Assembly (NCBI GenBank): GCA_014799465.1
Contig: JAAVHZ010000071.1
Location: 1-55,984 of the forward strand
Reading direction: 5' to 3'
DNA length: 55,984 bases
Source: Lachnospiraceae bacterium
GTDB taxonomy: Bacteria > Bacillota > Clostridia > Lachnospirales > Lachnospiraceae
Numbering within the stretch: position 1 is the first letter of the stretch; every line of letters begins with the position of its first letter. Positions 17,073 through 26,040 of this stretch are shown here, piece by piece. The notes beneath the pieces are model-generated. The model made no database searches, had not been told where the DNA came from, and saw only the letters and a list, made by a program, of their open reading frames with translations. The translations under genes and the position numbers were made by a program.

Positions 17073-18221
17073 TTATTTTGTTACTTTAATCTTCTTATAG
17101 TCTTTTGCAGAATACTGTGTTGAAACCTTAGCCTTTCCAGAAGTCTTGTATGCTGCTACTTTGTAATAATATGTCTTACCCTTCTTAACAGTCTTATCTG
17201 TATATGAAGTCTTAGTGGTTGAACCTATTGCTACATATCCGCTCTTCTGCTTTGATGAACGATATATTATATATCCGCTTGCTCCTTTAACTGTATTAAC
17301 CTTTACAGCTACCTGACCCTTTTTAGAGTTTGCTACAGACTTAATTGTTGGAATGTCTAATGCCACTCCCTTTACTTCTGAAGATGTTGCAAGTTTCTTA
17401 CCTGCCTTATCATAAGCTGATACTTTAAATGTATATAACTGTCCTTTTTTAATTGCTGCTCCGCCAACTTTTTTAACAGTATAATTTGTCTTTGTAGATG
17501 CTCCTACACTGGTATACTTCTTTGTTTTAGAATTCAGATAAAATACTTTATACTTTGTAGCACCTGAATACTTTGTCCATGTAAGCTTAATCTCTTTTGC
17601 AGAAAGTCCGACTGCCTCAAGACCATCTACCTTTGTTGAAGCCTTTTTCTTATATGAAGCAGGTTTTGTTGATACAAGTTTTCCTGTTGAACCCTTTATG
17701 TCTCCATCGAAATCACACCAGAATTCCTTTGTTCCATTAACGAAAAGATTAGGGGTAACTATCTGATTAGGTGACTGCTGTTTTGCTTTTGTATCCATAA
17801 CCAGTCCTGATGCCTCGAGAATAGCCTGATCTTCTGCGTCACCGCCTGTTGTAGTATCTGCCTCTGTATCTGCAACAAGATTATTAAATATCATTACCGC
17901 ACCGGCTGAAGTATCGTCAAATGGTACTGTTATAGTATACCATCCGTCATAATTTTTTTCTGCCTCCATTTTGGCACCCGGCCAGATAGGATGGCTTCCA
18001 ATCTTCGGATCTTCACTTTCATGATAAGCCGGACATGCATCCTTTGGTGTTACATTTCTAGTCCAACCTACACCTTCATAAATCCATATACCGACATTAT
18101 CCCATTTAGCGGCATTCTTAAAATGAATAGTAACATCTGTTGATGCCATTGCAACAAGTGACATTGCTGTTGTCATGGCAGCTGTCAATCCAACTGTGAC
18201 AAACTTCTTAAATTTTCTCAT
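17073..18221 (-). CDS. secreted CBM26-like protein with two FnIII-like domains
   Basis: A 382-residue protein. The signal peptide is about residues 1-26 (cleavage near AMA/STD). The CBM26-like module (28-190) has VTIHFKNAAKWD, WIYEGVGW, WPGAKM, DGWYTI and MIFNN, then EFWCDFDGD and KPASYKKK as in the 14997 gene. Two FnIII-like domains follow (about 198-288 and 290-380); the second has GYIIYRS, TSYTD and KGKTYYYKVAAYK. There is no membrane anchor, so it is released or held by its basic FnIII part. No catalytic residues are seen. Own promoter and terminator. Confidence 0.78.
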   Translation of the reverse strand: MRKFKKFVTVGLTAAMTTAMSLVAMASTDVTIHFKNAAKWDNVGIWIYEGVGWTRNVTPKDACPAYHESEDPKIGSHPIWPGAKMEAEKNYDGWYTITVPFDDTSAGAVMIFNNLVADTEADTTTGGDAEDQAILEASGLVMDTKAKQQSPNQIVTPNLFVNGTKEFWCDFDGDIKGSTGKLVSTKPASYKKKASTKVDGLEAVGLSAKEIKLTWTKYSGATKYKVFYLNSKTKKYTSVGASTKTNYTVKKVGGAAIKKGQLYTFKVSAYDKAGKKLATSSEVKGVALDIPTIKSVANSKKGQVAVKVNTVKGASGYIIYRSSKQKSGYVAIGSTTKTSYTDKTVKKGKTYYYKVAAYKTSGKAKVSTQYSAKDYKKIKVTK

Positions 18222-18275
18222 AAAAACGTCTCCTTTTCATATTAGTTTTCCACACTGACCAATTCAGTTATAGTT

Positions 18276-18304
18276 ATTATATATCATTTTGCTTTTTTTT
18301 TCAA
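18276..18304 (-). promoter_or_regulatory. shared-type promoter of the 17073 gene
   Basis: TTGAAA (18299-18304), 17-bp spacer, TATAAT (18276-18281) on the minus strand. This is the one member with A instead of C in the -35. Confidence 0.7.
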
Positions 18305-18369
18305 TAGTTTTGGTACTTATATTATTAAATTTTAACAAATTTAGTACTGGTAAATTTTGTAATCCAATA

Positions 18370-18492
18370 GTCAAATACCCCGCAGCAAGCTGACGGGGCA
18401 TCAAATTTGTAACGCAACAAGCTGCGGGGTATTTGACCCTCGCGGCAGTCGCCAAATGTCTGCAAGCAGCCACTTGGCTCGTTGCTCGCAGG
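18370..18492. repeat. multi-hairpin intergenic repeat
   Basis: A perfect 17-bp inverted repeat (18370-18386 and 18421-18437, GTCAAATACCCCGCAGC) encloses 34 nt that contain a further imperfect copy of AAGCTG-CGGGGTAT. The 3' part folds again around GCCAA/TTGGC and CTGC/GCAG. It is more GC-rich than its surroundings, and a degenerate fragment recurs at 15861-15894. It abuts the terminator of the 18540 gene. Confidence 0.65.
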
Positions 18493-18494
18493 AA

Positions 18495-18529
18495 TAAAAA
18501 GAGAATGCCGCTAACGGCATCCCCTTTTA
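18495..18529 (-). terminator. terminator of the 18540 gene
   Basis: Minus strand GATGCCG-TTAG-CGGCATTC followed by TCTTTTTATT, about 12 bp past the stop. Confidence 0.85.
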
Positions 18530-18539
18530 TTATTAATCA

Positions 18540-20258
18540 TTATTTTACTTTAACCGTAACTGTCTTTGAAGCACCGCCGCTTGTAATCTTAATCTTTGCA
18601 GTACCTTTTTTAATTGCTTTTACAGTTACTTTATCAGACTTTGTTGAAATCTTTATAACCTTCTTAGATGAAGTTGTAGCATATGCTGCTTTTACACCTG
18701 ACTTTGCAGGTGATGTAGTTACTTTAAGAGTAGCTGATTTTCCTTTTTTAAGTGAAATGCTGCTTACTTTCTTAGAACCCTTTTTTACTGTTATAGAAGG
18801 ATTCTTAACTTTAATTGTAATCTTCTTTGTAATGCCATTAGCCTTAGCTGAAATTACAGTTGTACCGGCTTTCTTAGCCTTTACAGTAACTGTAGTACCT
18901 GAACCGCTTATTGTAGCTACACTTGTTTTAGATGATTTCCATGTTACTTTTTTACTGCTTCCCGTTACTGTAGCTTTAACCTTAACAGTATTTCCTGCCT
19001 TACCGGTATAAATTGTCTTTGTGCTACATGAAAGCTTTAATGTATTTTGTACTGATAATTTCTGGACAAGAGCTGCATTAATAGCTGCAACATCAGGAAT
19101 TGCATCAACCTTCACCTTATCTTCCGGCCAGTCTGCTACTGTTGTCTTTGCAATCTCTTCCGGTGTCATGAACTGTGTCTCATTATCATATCCTACCCAG
19201 CTTATTGAGAGGTCTATTAACTTTCCTGCTGCATCCTTTACCACTACAGCACCTGTCTTGGTATCGCAATAAATTGTAAATGTTCCTGCCTCTTCATTTA
19301 ATATTCTAATCTGTGACTGATTGTCTGAATATACATTTGTTCCTACGCAAAGACTTCCATCCCAGCCGCTGCCAACTGTGTCGTTGATTCTGCATACCTT
19401 AAATCTGTTCTGCCATTCAGTTTCTTCACTATATGCAGGAAGCTCTGCTGTAAAGCTGTATACATTTGCCCATGATGTAGCAGTCATTGTATTTGCCCTG
19501 CTCAAAGGTTTCCATGTTGCCGAACCGAATCCGCCTGCTACTGTATAAGCAACTTCATCTCCCATTTCCCATGGAACATAATTGTAGAACTTATTCACCT
19601 TATCTGCAAATGCCTTATTAATTGCTGCAACATCAGGAATTTCATCAACCATTACCTTACCTGCCGGCCAGTCTGCTACTGTTGTCTTTGCAATCTCTTC
19701 CGGTGCCATAAATGGTGCCTCATCACCAAATCCTACCCACTTTATTTGGATATCAACTACATCGTCTCCGCTCTTTACTATCACGGCACCCGTATTAGTA
19801 TCAAGATAAACTGTATATGTTCCTGCATTTTCATTCAAGACTTTTATCTGCGACTGATTATCCGCATATACATTTGTTCCTACACAAAGGCTTGCATCCC
19901 AGCCACTGCCGACCGAGTTAGTAATCTTGCAAATCTTAAATTCACTTTGATATACTTTCTCTTCTCCCTCTCCTTCATTCTCAGGCAGTTCTGCCGTATA
20001 TGAATATACACCATCCATACCCTCAACAGGAGTCATCTCATTATCCTTTGCAAGCGGTTCCCATGCAACTTTACCAAATGAACCTGCTAATATGTAGTGT
20101 ACTTCATCGTCTGCCATCTCCCATGTCACAAACTTTTCCGGTTCTACAGTTGGTTCAGCATCATCTGCCAAAGTACTCATAACCGGAACAGATGCCATTG
20201 TAAATGCCATTGTCATAGCACTTGCAACTGCTACTGTGCTTTTGATAAATTTTTTCAT
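18540..20258 (-). CDS. secreted protein with two X25-like modules and two Big2-like domains
   Basis: A 572-residue protein. The signal peptide ends near residue 32 (TLA/DDA). There are two tandem X25-like modules (about 45-215 and 230-397), each with an aromatic LAGSFG or VAGGFG start, FKICKI or FKVCRI, VGSGWD-x-SLCVGTNVY, DNQSQI and a closing TNTGAV or TKTGAV. Each ends with the block motif WVGF/YGDE/DNE, EEIAKTTVADWP and IPDVAAIN. The copies are nearly identical over that last part, pointing to recent duplication. Two Big2-like domains (about 405-487, 488-572) rich in Lys and Ser follow and may bind the cell wall. No enzyme motif. Own promoter and terminator. Confidence 0.75.
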   Translation of the reverse strand: MKKFIKSTVAVASAMTMAFTMASVPVMSTLADDAEPTVEPEKFVTWEMADDEVHYILAGSFGKVAWEPLAKDNEMTPVEGMDGVYSYTAELPENEGEGEEKVYQSEFKICKITNSVGSGWDASLCVGTNVYADNQSQIKVLNENAGTYTVYLDTNTGAVIVKSGDDVVDIQIKWVGFGDEAPFMAPEEIAKTTVADWPAGKVMVDEIPDVAAINKAFADKVNKFYNYVPWEMGDEVAYTVAGGFGSATWKPLSRANTMTATSWANVYSFTAELPAYSEETEWQNRFKVCRINDTVGSGWDGSLCVGTNVYSDNQSQIRILNEEAGTFTIYCDTKTGAVVVKDAAGKLIDLSISWVGYDNETQFMTPEEIAKTTVADWPEDKVKVDAIPDVAAINAALVQKLSVQNTLKLSCSTKTIYTGKAGNTVKVKATVTGSSKKVTWKSSKTSVATISGSGTTVTVKAKKAGTTVISAKANGITKKITIKVKNPSITVKKGSKKVSSISLKKGKSATLKVTTSPAKSGVKAAYATTSSKKVIKISTKSDKVTVKAIKKGTAKIKITSGGASKTVTVKVK

Positions 20259-20312
20259 AAAATAAATTCATCCCTTTCTTAATTTTGGTTTTCTGCATAT
20301 TTGCATAAATTA

Positions 20313-20341
20313 ATTATAGTATATATATTATAATTTTGCAA
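20313..20341 (-). promoter_or_regulatory. shared-type promoter of the 18540 gene
   Basis: TTGCAA (20336-20341), 17-bp spacer, TATAAT (20313-20318) on the minus strand, about 55 bp before ATG. The gap 20342-20584 holds nothing else I recognise apart from a weak 6-bp hairpin at 20521-20540. Confidence 0.75.
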
Positions 20342-20584
20342 TAGTTTTTGTCCCATTATTGAACATTCTTAACAATTAGTACATTAAACTTTATAAGATA
20401 CTCTGTGCTAAAATATTAACAAAAAGTATATTTAGTAAAATCAATATAAACAAATCGCACATTTTCTTGTGTTTTCTGCCGACATATGCTATACTTTGAA
20501 CGTTATTTTTATATTTAATACGGATAAAAAAGCGTATCCGTCTATTATTTGAAGCGTGTGGCGCAGCACACAGATTGGGATAAA

Positions 20585-21310
20585 ATGGAAATATTTCAAC
20601 CCGGTAAGGATAATAATGATGATGTTAAACCCGGACGCCTTGAGGCAGATGCCGAAATATATAATCCTGACAGAAAGGATCCGAGTGCATCAGAACGCTG
20701 GCGTGAAATGAGCCGTGCCGAAAAACTCAGTTATTTCAGGGAATACTATTTAAAATATGTCATTATGGGACTGCTTTTTACAATAATAGCATCTTATATG
20801 GTATATGTTCTTGTAAGACCAGAGGAAAAAGATACATTTTTCGGAGCACTGTTTAATATTTATTTTGATTCTGAAAAAGACATTTCTGATGAATTCGGCA
20901 GTTATCTTGGCGAAAATGTCAATTCAGACCGAATATTTGTTAAATCTTATTATGACTCTGTTATATCAGATACAGAGATTAACAATTTTTACGAAAAGCG
21001 CAGATATGATGTATTCATTACTACTGAAAGCCGTTTTAAAACATATGCAAAAACTGATAATTACCTGAATCTTAAAGATACATTACCTGAAGATATTTAT
21101 AAAAAATATGAAGAGCGTATCGTATATTGTAATAACGAAAAACTCGAAGATAACAAATCAGAATATCCTTACGGAATATCAGTAAAAGACTGTAATTACA
21201 CATTTTATGATTATTTTGGAAATGTAATAGAAGACCCGGTTGTAGGAATAGTAATAAATACTAAAAGAAAAGATACTGCAATAAAATTTATAAATTTCCT
21301 TTTGGATTAA
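20585..21310 (+). CDS. single-pass membrane protein of unknown function
   Basis: About 241 residues from the ATG of MEIFQPGK. The frame is open to a TTG at 20549, but no ribosome site supports that start, and the site before 20585 is also weak. A charged cytosolic N-terminus (about 55 residues) is followed by one membrane segment (YVIMGLLFTIIASYMVYVLV) and an extracytoplasmic domain of about 160 residues rich in Tyr, Asp and Lys. The domain shows no motif I recognise. It is the only plus-strand gene within the secreted-protein and amylase block and is convergent with the amylase gene. A role in that system is only suggested by position. Confidence 0.65.
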   Translation: MEIFQPGKDNNDDVKPGRLEADAEIYNPDRKDPSASERWREMSRAEKLSYFREYYLKYVIMGLLFTIIASYMVYVLVRPEEKDTFFGALFNIYFDSEKDISDEFGSYLGENVNSDRIFVKSYYDSVISDTEINNFYEKRRYDVFITTESRFKTYAKTDNYLNLKDTLPEDIYKKYEERIVYCNNEKLEDNKSEYPYGISVKDCNYTFYDYFGNVIEDPVVGIVINTKRKDTAIKFINFLLD

Positions 21311-21316
21311 CAGTTT

Positions 21317-21362
21317 AAAGACTGTATATCAATTGCTTATTTCAAATTGATATACAGTCTTT
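21317..21362. terminator. bidirectional terminator between convergent genes
   Basis: A perfect 18-bp stem AAAGACTGTATATCAATT / AATTGATATACAGTCTTT (21317-21334, 21345-21362) serves the plus-strand gene and the minus-strand amylase gene. Confidence 0.85.
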
Positions 21363-21369
21363 ATTACAT

Positions 21370-23022
21370 TTACTTTAAGATTACTATTGAAAAAGGCGGA
21401 AGTACAATTGTATCTTCTGTCTGGTACGGATTTTTATCTCCTGTTGCAAGCATTCCCTTAATATTAGTATAGTTATTCTCTTCCCTTGATAATTCCACTT
21501 TCTTTTCATCCTTTGATGAAGTATTGGCAAGAATTATAATACTGCTGTCATTATATGTTTTTCTTATAGCAAGTACATCTTCATCTGTTACGGACTCAAT
21601 ATCTTCAATCTCTCCCCTTGCAATTTCAGGAAAAATATTTCTAAGCTTAACAGCATCCCTCACATATGTCCATATTGAGCTTTCGTCCTTTTGCTGCTCT
21701 TCTACGGATTTAAATCTGTTAATAACATATTCAGGCTGCATATTAACCGGTCCTCTGGTCTTTCCTGTTTCATCCGATGATGACCATATCATTGGTGACC
21801 TTTTATTCTCGTCATCTCCGGCGCCGCCCAGTCCAATCTCGTCTCCATAATAGTAAAAAGGTGAGCCGTTCATAATACTAAGTAATCCAAAATCCATCTT
21901 TATCTTATCTTCTTTAAATCCAAGATAATGTGCTGCCCTGTTTAAATCGTGGTTTGCAAAAAATGGTGCCGGAATACTTGTTTCATTTTTACTTTTAACT
22001 GTATCTTTTGAATATATAAGATTGTCCGTCAGATACTGTCCATTATAATCTTCTATATTATCCTGCACTATATTCGCCAGATGTCCGTCAAAACTTGCAT
22101 AGTTAAAGTCAAATACACTGTCTATGCCGCTGCTTAGATACTCATAGTAATCACCACTCCATGCCTCTGCCACAATGTATGCATCAGGATTTACACTTTT
22201 AACGTAATCATTAAACCATTTTAACACTTCTACATTTGCAGCCGTATTTCCTGAGTAATATTCTTTTACGGCATCCAGTCTGAAACCACCTACACCCATA
22301 TCAAGCCAGAACTTTGCAATAGCTTCAAATTCAGTTTTAACCTTTGGGTTATCCCAGTTCAAATCCGGCATATTACTGCTGAATCCTGCATTATAATACC
22401 ACTCTGAATCACCCACCTGATAGTAATTTCCCGAATCCTTTGTTCTCTTGAATGTATAATAATCAACATAAGGACATACATTAGCATCAGGCTCTTCACC
22501 CGGTGCAAGCCCTTCAAGATATTCACAGGCACTTAAAAACCATTCATGATGGTCACTGGAATGATTCATAACCAAATCAATTATAAGCTTAATACCTCTT
22601 TTATCACATTCTTCCAACAGCTTTTTAAAGTCATCAAGAGTACCATATGCTTTATCTATATCACAATAGTCCATTACATCATATTTATGATATGTAGGTG
22701 ACGGATGAATCGGCATAAGCCATATTCCGTTCATTCCAAGGTCGGAATCAGTTGTATCGTCACCATCATTAATATAGTCAAGTTTAGATATAAGTCCCGG
22801 TATGTCACCTATCCCATCATCATCGCTGTCACAGAACGAATATACAAATATCTCGTAATAATTCCTGTAGTTATCATCTATTACATTCAGTTCTGTTTCT
22901 ATGTCCGGTGCCACCGTTTCCACTTCTTTTTCCGTACTCTTTTTGTCTGCACAGGCAGAAAGACTTACACACATTACTCCTGCCATAATTGCCATCATAA
23001 TTTTCTTTTTTGTTTTCTTCAT
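21370..23022 (-). CDS. GH13 alpha-amylase-family lipoprotein
   Basis: A 550-residue exported glucan hydrolase. The lipoprotein signal peptide has lipobox LSAC (Cys24), so it sits on the outer face of the membrane. The calcium-site strand DSDDDGIGDIPG is near 65-76, region I is DLVMNHSSDHHEWF, region II is GFRLDAVKEYY with nucleophile Asp250, region III is VAEAW with acid Glu286, and region IV is FFANHDLNR with Asp359. A short C-terminal beta domain follows and there is no separate starch-binding module. The secreted module proteins at 14-20 kb may supply binding. GGAGG precedes the ATG; it lies 23 bp downstream of a HAD gene in one operon. Confidence 0.93.
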   Translation of the reverse strand: MKKTKKKIMMAIMAGVMCVSLSACADKKSTEKEVETVAPDIETELNVIDDNYRNYYEIFVYSFCDSDDDGIGDIPGLISKLDYINDGDDTTDSDLGMNGIWLMPIHPSPTYHKYDVMDYCDIDKAYGTLDDFKKLLEECDKRGIKLIIDLVMNHSSDHHEWFLSACEYLEGLAPGEEPDANVCPYVDYYTFKRTKDSGNYYQVGDSEWYYNAGFSSNMPDLNWDNPKVKTEFEAIAKFWLDMGVGGFRLDAVKEYYSGNTAANVEVLKWFNDYVKSVNPDAYIVAEAWSGDYYEYLSSGIDSVFDFNYASFDGHLANIVQDNIEDYNGQYLTDNLIYSKDTVKSKNETSIPAPFFANHDLNRAAHYLGFKEDKIKMDFGLLSIMNGSPFYYYGDEIGLGGAGDDENKRSPMIWSSSDETGKTRGPVNMQPEYVINRFKSVEEQQKDESSIWTYVRDAVKLRNIFPEIARGEIEDIESVTDEDVLAIRKTYNDSSIIILANTSSKDEKKVELSREENNYTNIKGMLATGDKNPYQTEDTIVLPPFSIVILK

Positions 23023-23045
23023 TAAATTTCCTCCTTGTATGTTTT

Positions 23046-23672
23046 CTAAAAAATATTCTTTAATTCCGAAAAACTATCTATAACATAATCATATTTATCA
23101 ACATCTCCAAAACCATATCTTGCAAATACAAATGGTATTCCTGCAGTTTGGGCGGAGAGTGCGTCACCTTTTGTATCTCCCACATATATTGCCTTTTCCA
23201 GATTATTTCTCGCTATTATCAGTTTATTATTTTCCCCTTTTGAAACTTTATTGTCACCCCAGTTCTGAAAATCCGAAAAGTATTTTTTCAGGTCATGTGC
23301 TTTGAGAAAAGATTGAATGTAACCTGACTGTCCATTACTTACTATAAACAATTTGTAAGACCTGCATAGATATTCTAATGTTTCTTTAAGCTCGGGATAT
23401 AATATTCCTCCATGTTCTGCAAGATAATTATTCTCAACTTCACAGCATTTTTCAAGCACTTCAAGCTGCTTATCACTGTTAAGTGCCGGAAACAGCTTTT
23501 TTGCTATCTCATTCATAGGAAGTCCCATCACTCCCTTCAGTTCTTCACCGGTAAGCTCCCTGTCTTTCAACTCACTAAAATTCTTTACTGCCATATTCCA
23601 CGAAATTCTTATGGCATCTGTGGCATTCCACAACGTACCATCCAAATCAAAAAGTATTCCATCATACTTCAT
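23046..23672 (-). CDS. HAD-superfamily hydrolase
   Basis: About 208 residues. Motif I is FDLDGTLWNATDAI, motif II is FIVSNGQSGY, and motif IV is IYVGDTKGDALSAQTAGIP, a Gph/PGMB-like layout. The frame is open to an ATG four codons earlier, but GGAG lies 6 bp before 23672, so MKYDG is the likelier start. A co-transcribed amylase suggests a sugar phosphate such as glucose phosphate as substrate; this is inference only. Confidence 0.82.
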   Translation of the reverse strand: MKYDGILFDLDGTLWNATDAIRISWNMAVKNFSELKDRELTGEELKGVMGLPMNEIAKKLFPALNSDKQLEVLEKCCEVENNYLAEHGGILYPELKETLEYLCRSYKLFIVSNGQSGYIQSFLKAHDLKKYFSDFQNWGDNKVSKGENNKLIIARNNLEKAIYVGDTKGDALSAQTAGIPFVFARYGFGDVDKYDYVIDSFSELKNIF

Positions 23673-23723
23673 AGCAATCTCCATTCTATTACCACTATTT
23701 TACTATGACATATTGTTTGCATC

Positions 23724-23752
23724 ATTTTAACATAAACAATACTTTTTAACAA
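23724..23752 (-). promoter_or_regulatory. predicted promoter of the HAD-amylase operon
   Basis: Minus-strand TTGTTA, 17-bp spacer, TAAAAT. It differs from the TTGCAA type of the five neighbouring secreted-protein genes. Confidence 0.5.
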
Positions 23753-23767
23753 GATATGTCTTGCTAT

Positions 23768-26014
23768 TTATGGTTTCCACTCATTAAGCAATTTATCCAC
23801 AATTTCACGCTGTGCATTTTCATAAAGCAATATCACATCATACTTTGTTCCCCTCTCACTAACCATGGTTCTTACCTGTATGCCCATCTGTTCTCCTTTT
23901 TCAAGGACTGTATATTTTGAATATCTTCCGTACACCTGTTCAGATATATAACTTTCCGCAACTAATTTTCTTTGAATCGCAGCACCACTTGTCTTTTTCA
24001 TTACATTTTCATCTCTTAATTCATTTAACTGTGCTGCCAGTTTTGTCAACTGACACTCCGAAGAATATATTACCTTTTGTGCCATTTCCGGTGTCAGCTC
24101 AAATTCTTTCTTCTTTGGAGATTTGGTACTGTTTGTAATACTGTTATCCGGGTGTTCTTCTAGAGATTCGTATGACAACACCTGTTTTTTCCCTTCGGTA
24201 AATTCTTTAACAGCATTAATAAACTCATTTCCATATTTGTTAAATTTATTCTCTCCAATTCCATTTACATTAAGCATTTCCTCTTTTGTAAACGGCTGCT
24301 TTACACACATATCGGCCAGTGTCTTATCAGAGCATACAATATACGGCGGCATTCCTTCTTTTTTTGCAAGTGTCAGACGCAGTTCCCTTAATCTGTCAAA
24401 CAGCTCAAAACCTTTGGAATTCAGCACATCTGAAGTTCTCTGCTTTCTGGTGTTTATGGTTTTTTCCTGTTCTTCATTGACCTTAATTATAAATCTTTCT
24501 TCACCATTTAACAGTAATCTTGACTTTGCTGCCAGAGTTATAACTGAATATCTGTCATCGGTTTTGTGCAGAAACTCTCTCATAACCATTTCGTTAATTA
24601 TCTGTTTTAATTTTCTCTCACTTACACTGCTTTCCATTCCATAGTATGATAATTTATCAAAACCATATGACAGCAGCTTACTTTTTTTCTCTCCCCGAAG
24701 TATACCTGCTATAACATTGATTCCGAACCTACCCCTAAGTTCTGATATACAATTTATTATATTTTTACATATGTCTGTCACATCTGTTTCCTTATACTCT
24801 GAAAGGCAGTTGGAACAATTTCCGCAGGCACACATACTATTTTCACCGAAATATTTTAATATGAACTGCCTCAGGCATTCCTTTGTTGTACAATAGTAGC
24901 TCATTTTACGCAGCCGCCACTCATCCCTTTCTAGCACCGCTGCCATATCTTCTTCTGTCATGTCTGCCCTGACTTCTTTATTTTCTATAAGAAATTTGTT
25001 TATCATTACATCCTGAGGTGAATATAGAAGTATACAGTCGGACTTTGCCCCGTCACGTCCTGCCCTTCCTGCCTCCTGATAGTAGTTTTCCATGCTTTGA
25101 GGCATATTGTAATGTATAACATAACGGACGTCAGATTTGTCTATTCCCATACCAAATGCATTTGTTGCCACAATAACAGGCTTTTCATCATATATAAAGG
25201 CATCCTGGTTAGCCTTTCGTTCCTCGTTGCTCATACCTGCATGATATCTGGCTACTGATATTCCATGACTTTTAAGAAGTTCACTGACTGCTTCCACGTT
25301 TTTTCTTGTGGCACAGTATATTATACCGCTTTCATTTTTGTATTCTTCTATGTACTTTAATATTTCTTCATCTTTTTTCTTTATTTCCTTTACTTCAAAA
25401 TAAAGGTTTTCCCTGTCAAATCCGGTGACTGACACCTTTACATTTTTAAGTCCAAGAACGCAGATTATATCTTCCTTTACATTTTCTGTAGCTGTGGCAG
25501 TAAATGCACTTACAACAGGTCTTTTAGGAAGATTTTCAATAAGTTTTACTATATTAAGATAACTCGGTCTGAAATCCTGCCCCCACTGGGAGATACAATG
25601 CGCCTCATCCACTGTCACCATTGAAATCTCCGAATTCATCACAAAATCCTGAAACATGGAGGTTTCCAGTCTTTCCGGCGCCACATATATTATTTTATAT
25701 TGTCCGTTCGCTGCATTCTGCAGTGCTTTGGTAATCTGAGTCTGGCTTAAAGAACTGTTTATGTATGCCGCATGAACCCCTGCCTCGTTAAGTGCCCTTA
25801 CCTGATCCTGCATAAGAGAAATAAGCGGAGATATTACAAGTGTAATCCCATCCATCATTAGTGCCGGAACCTGATAACATATCGACTTTCCGGCTCCGGT
25901 AGGCATTATTCCAAGAACATCCTGTCCTGACATTATACTGTCAATAAGTTCATCCTGACCCTTTCTGAAACTATCATATCCAAAATATTTTTTTAATATC
26001 TGTGTACTTTTCAT
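23768..26014 (-). CDS. recQ: ATP-dependent DNA helicase RecQ
   Basis: A 748-residue 3'-5' helicase used in recombination and fork repair. Walker A is MPTGAGKS (near 40), the DEAH box is VDEAHCISQWGQDFRP, and motif VI is YYQEAGRAGRDG. The zinc-binding RQC part has CTTKEC and CACGNCSNC. The HRDC domain is about 530-600. A C-terminal extension of about 100 residues after FELTPEMAQ is not part of standard short RecQ. The ATG is 15 bp from AAAGGAG, an unusually long spacing, and an in-frame stop just upstream rules out an earlier start. It is the last gene of a unit starting at 34127. Confidence 0.93.
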   Translation of the reverse strand: MKSTQILKKYFGYDSFRKGQDELIDSIMSGQDVLGIMPTGAGKSICYQVPALMMDGITLVISPLISLMQDQVRALNEAGVHAAYINSSLSQTQITKALQNAANGQYKIIYVAPERLETSMFQDFVMNSEISMVTVDEAHCISQWGQDFRPSYLNIVKLIENLPKRPVVSAFTATATENVKEDIICVLGLKNVKVSVTGFDRENLYFEVKEIKKKDEEILKYIEEYKNESGIIYCATRKNVEAVSELLKSHGISVARYHAGMSNEERKANQDAFIYDEKPVIVATNAFGMGIDKSDVRYVIHYNMPQSMENYYQEAGRAGRDGAKSDCILLYSPQDVMINKFLIENKEVRADMTEEDMAAVLERDEWRLRKMSYYCTTKECLRQFILKYFGENSMCACGNCSNCLSEYKETDVTDICKNIINCISELRGRFGINVIAGILRGEKKSKLLSYGFDKLSYYGMESSVSERKLKQIINEMVMREFLHKTDDRYSVITLAAKSRLLLNGEERFIIKVNEEQEKTINTRKQRTSDVLNSKGFELFDRLRELRLTLAKKEGMPPYIVCSDKTLADMCVKQPFTKEEMLNVNGIGENKFNKYGNEFINAVKEFTEGKKQVLSYESLEEHPDNSITNSTKSPKKKEFELTPEMAQKVIYSSECQLTKLAAQLNELRDENVMKKTSGAAIQRKLVAESYISEQVYGRYSKYTVLEKGEQMGIQVRTMVSERGTKYDVILLYENAQREIVDKLLNEWKP

Positions 26015-26040
26015 TTGTGGTTACTTATACTCCTTTGCTT

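Noticed and set aside
20549-20584. Earlier TTG start for the plus-strand membrane protein
   Set aside because: No ribosome binding site precedes it; the ATG at 20585 is preferred although its site is also weak.
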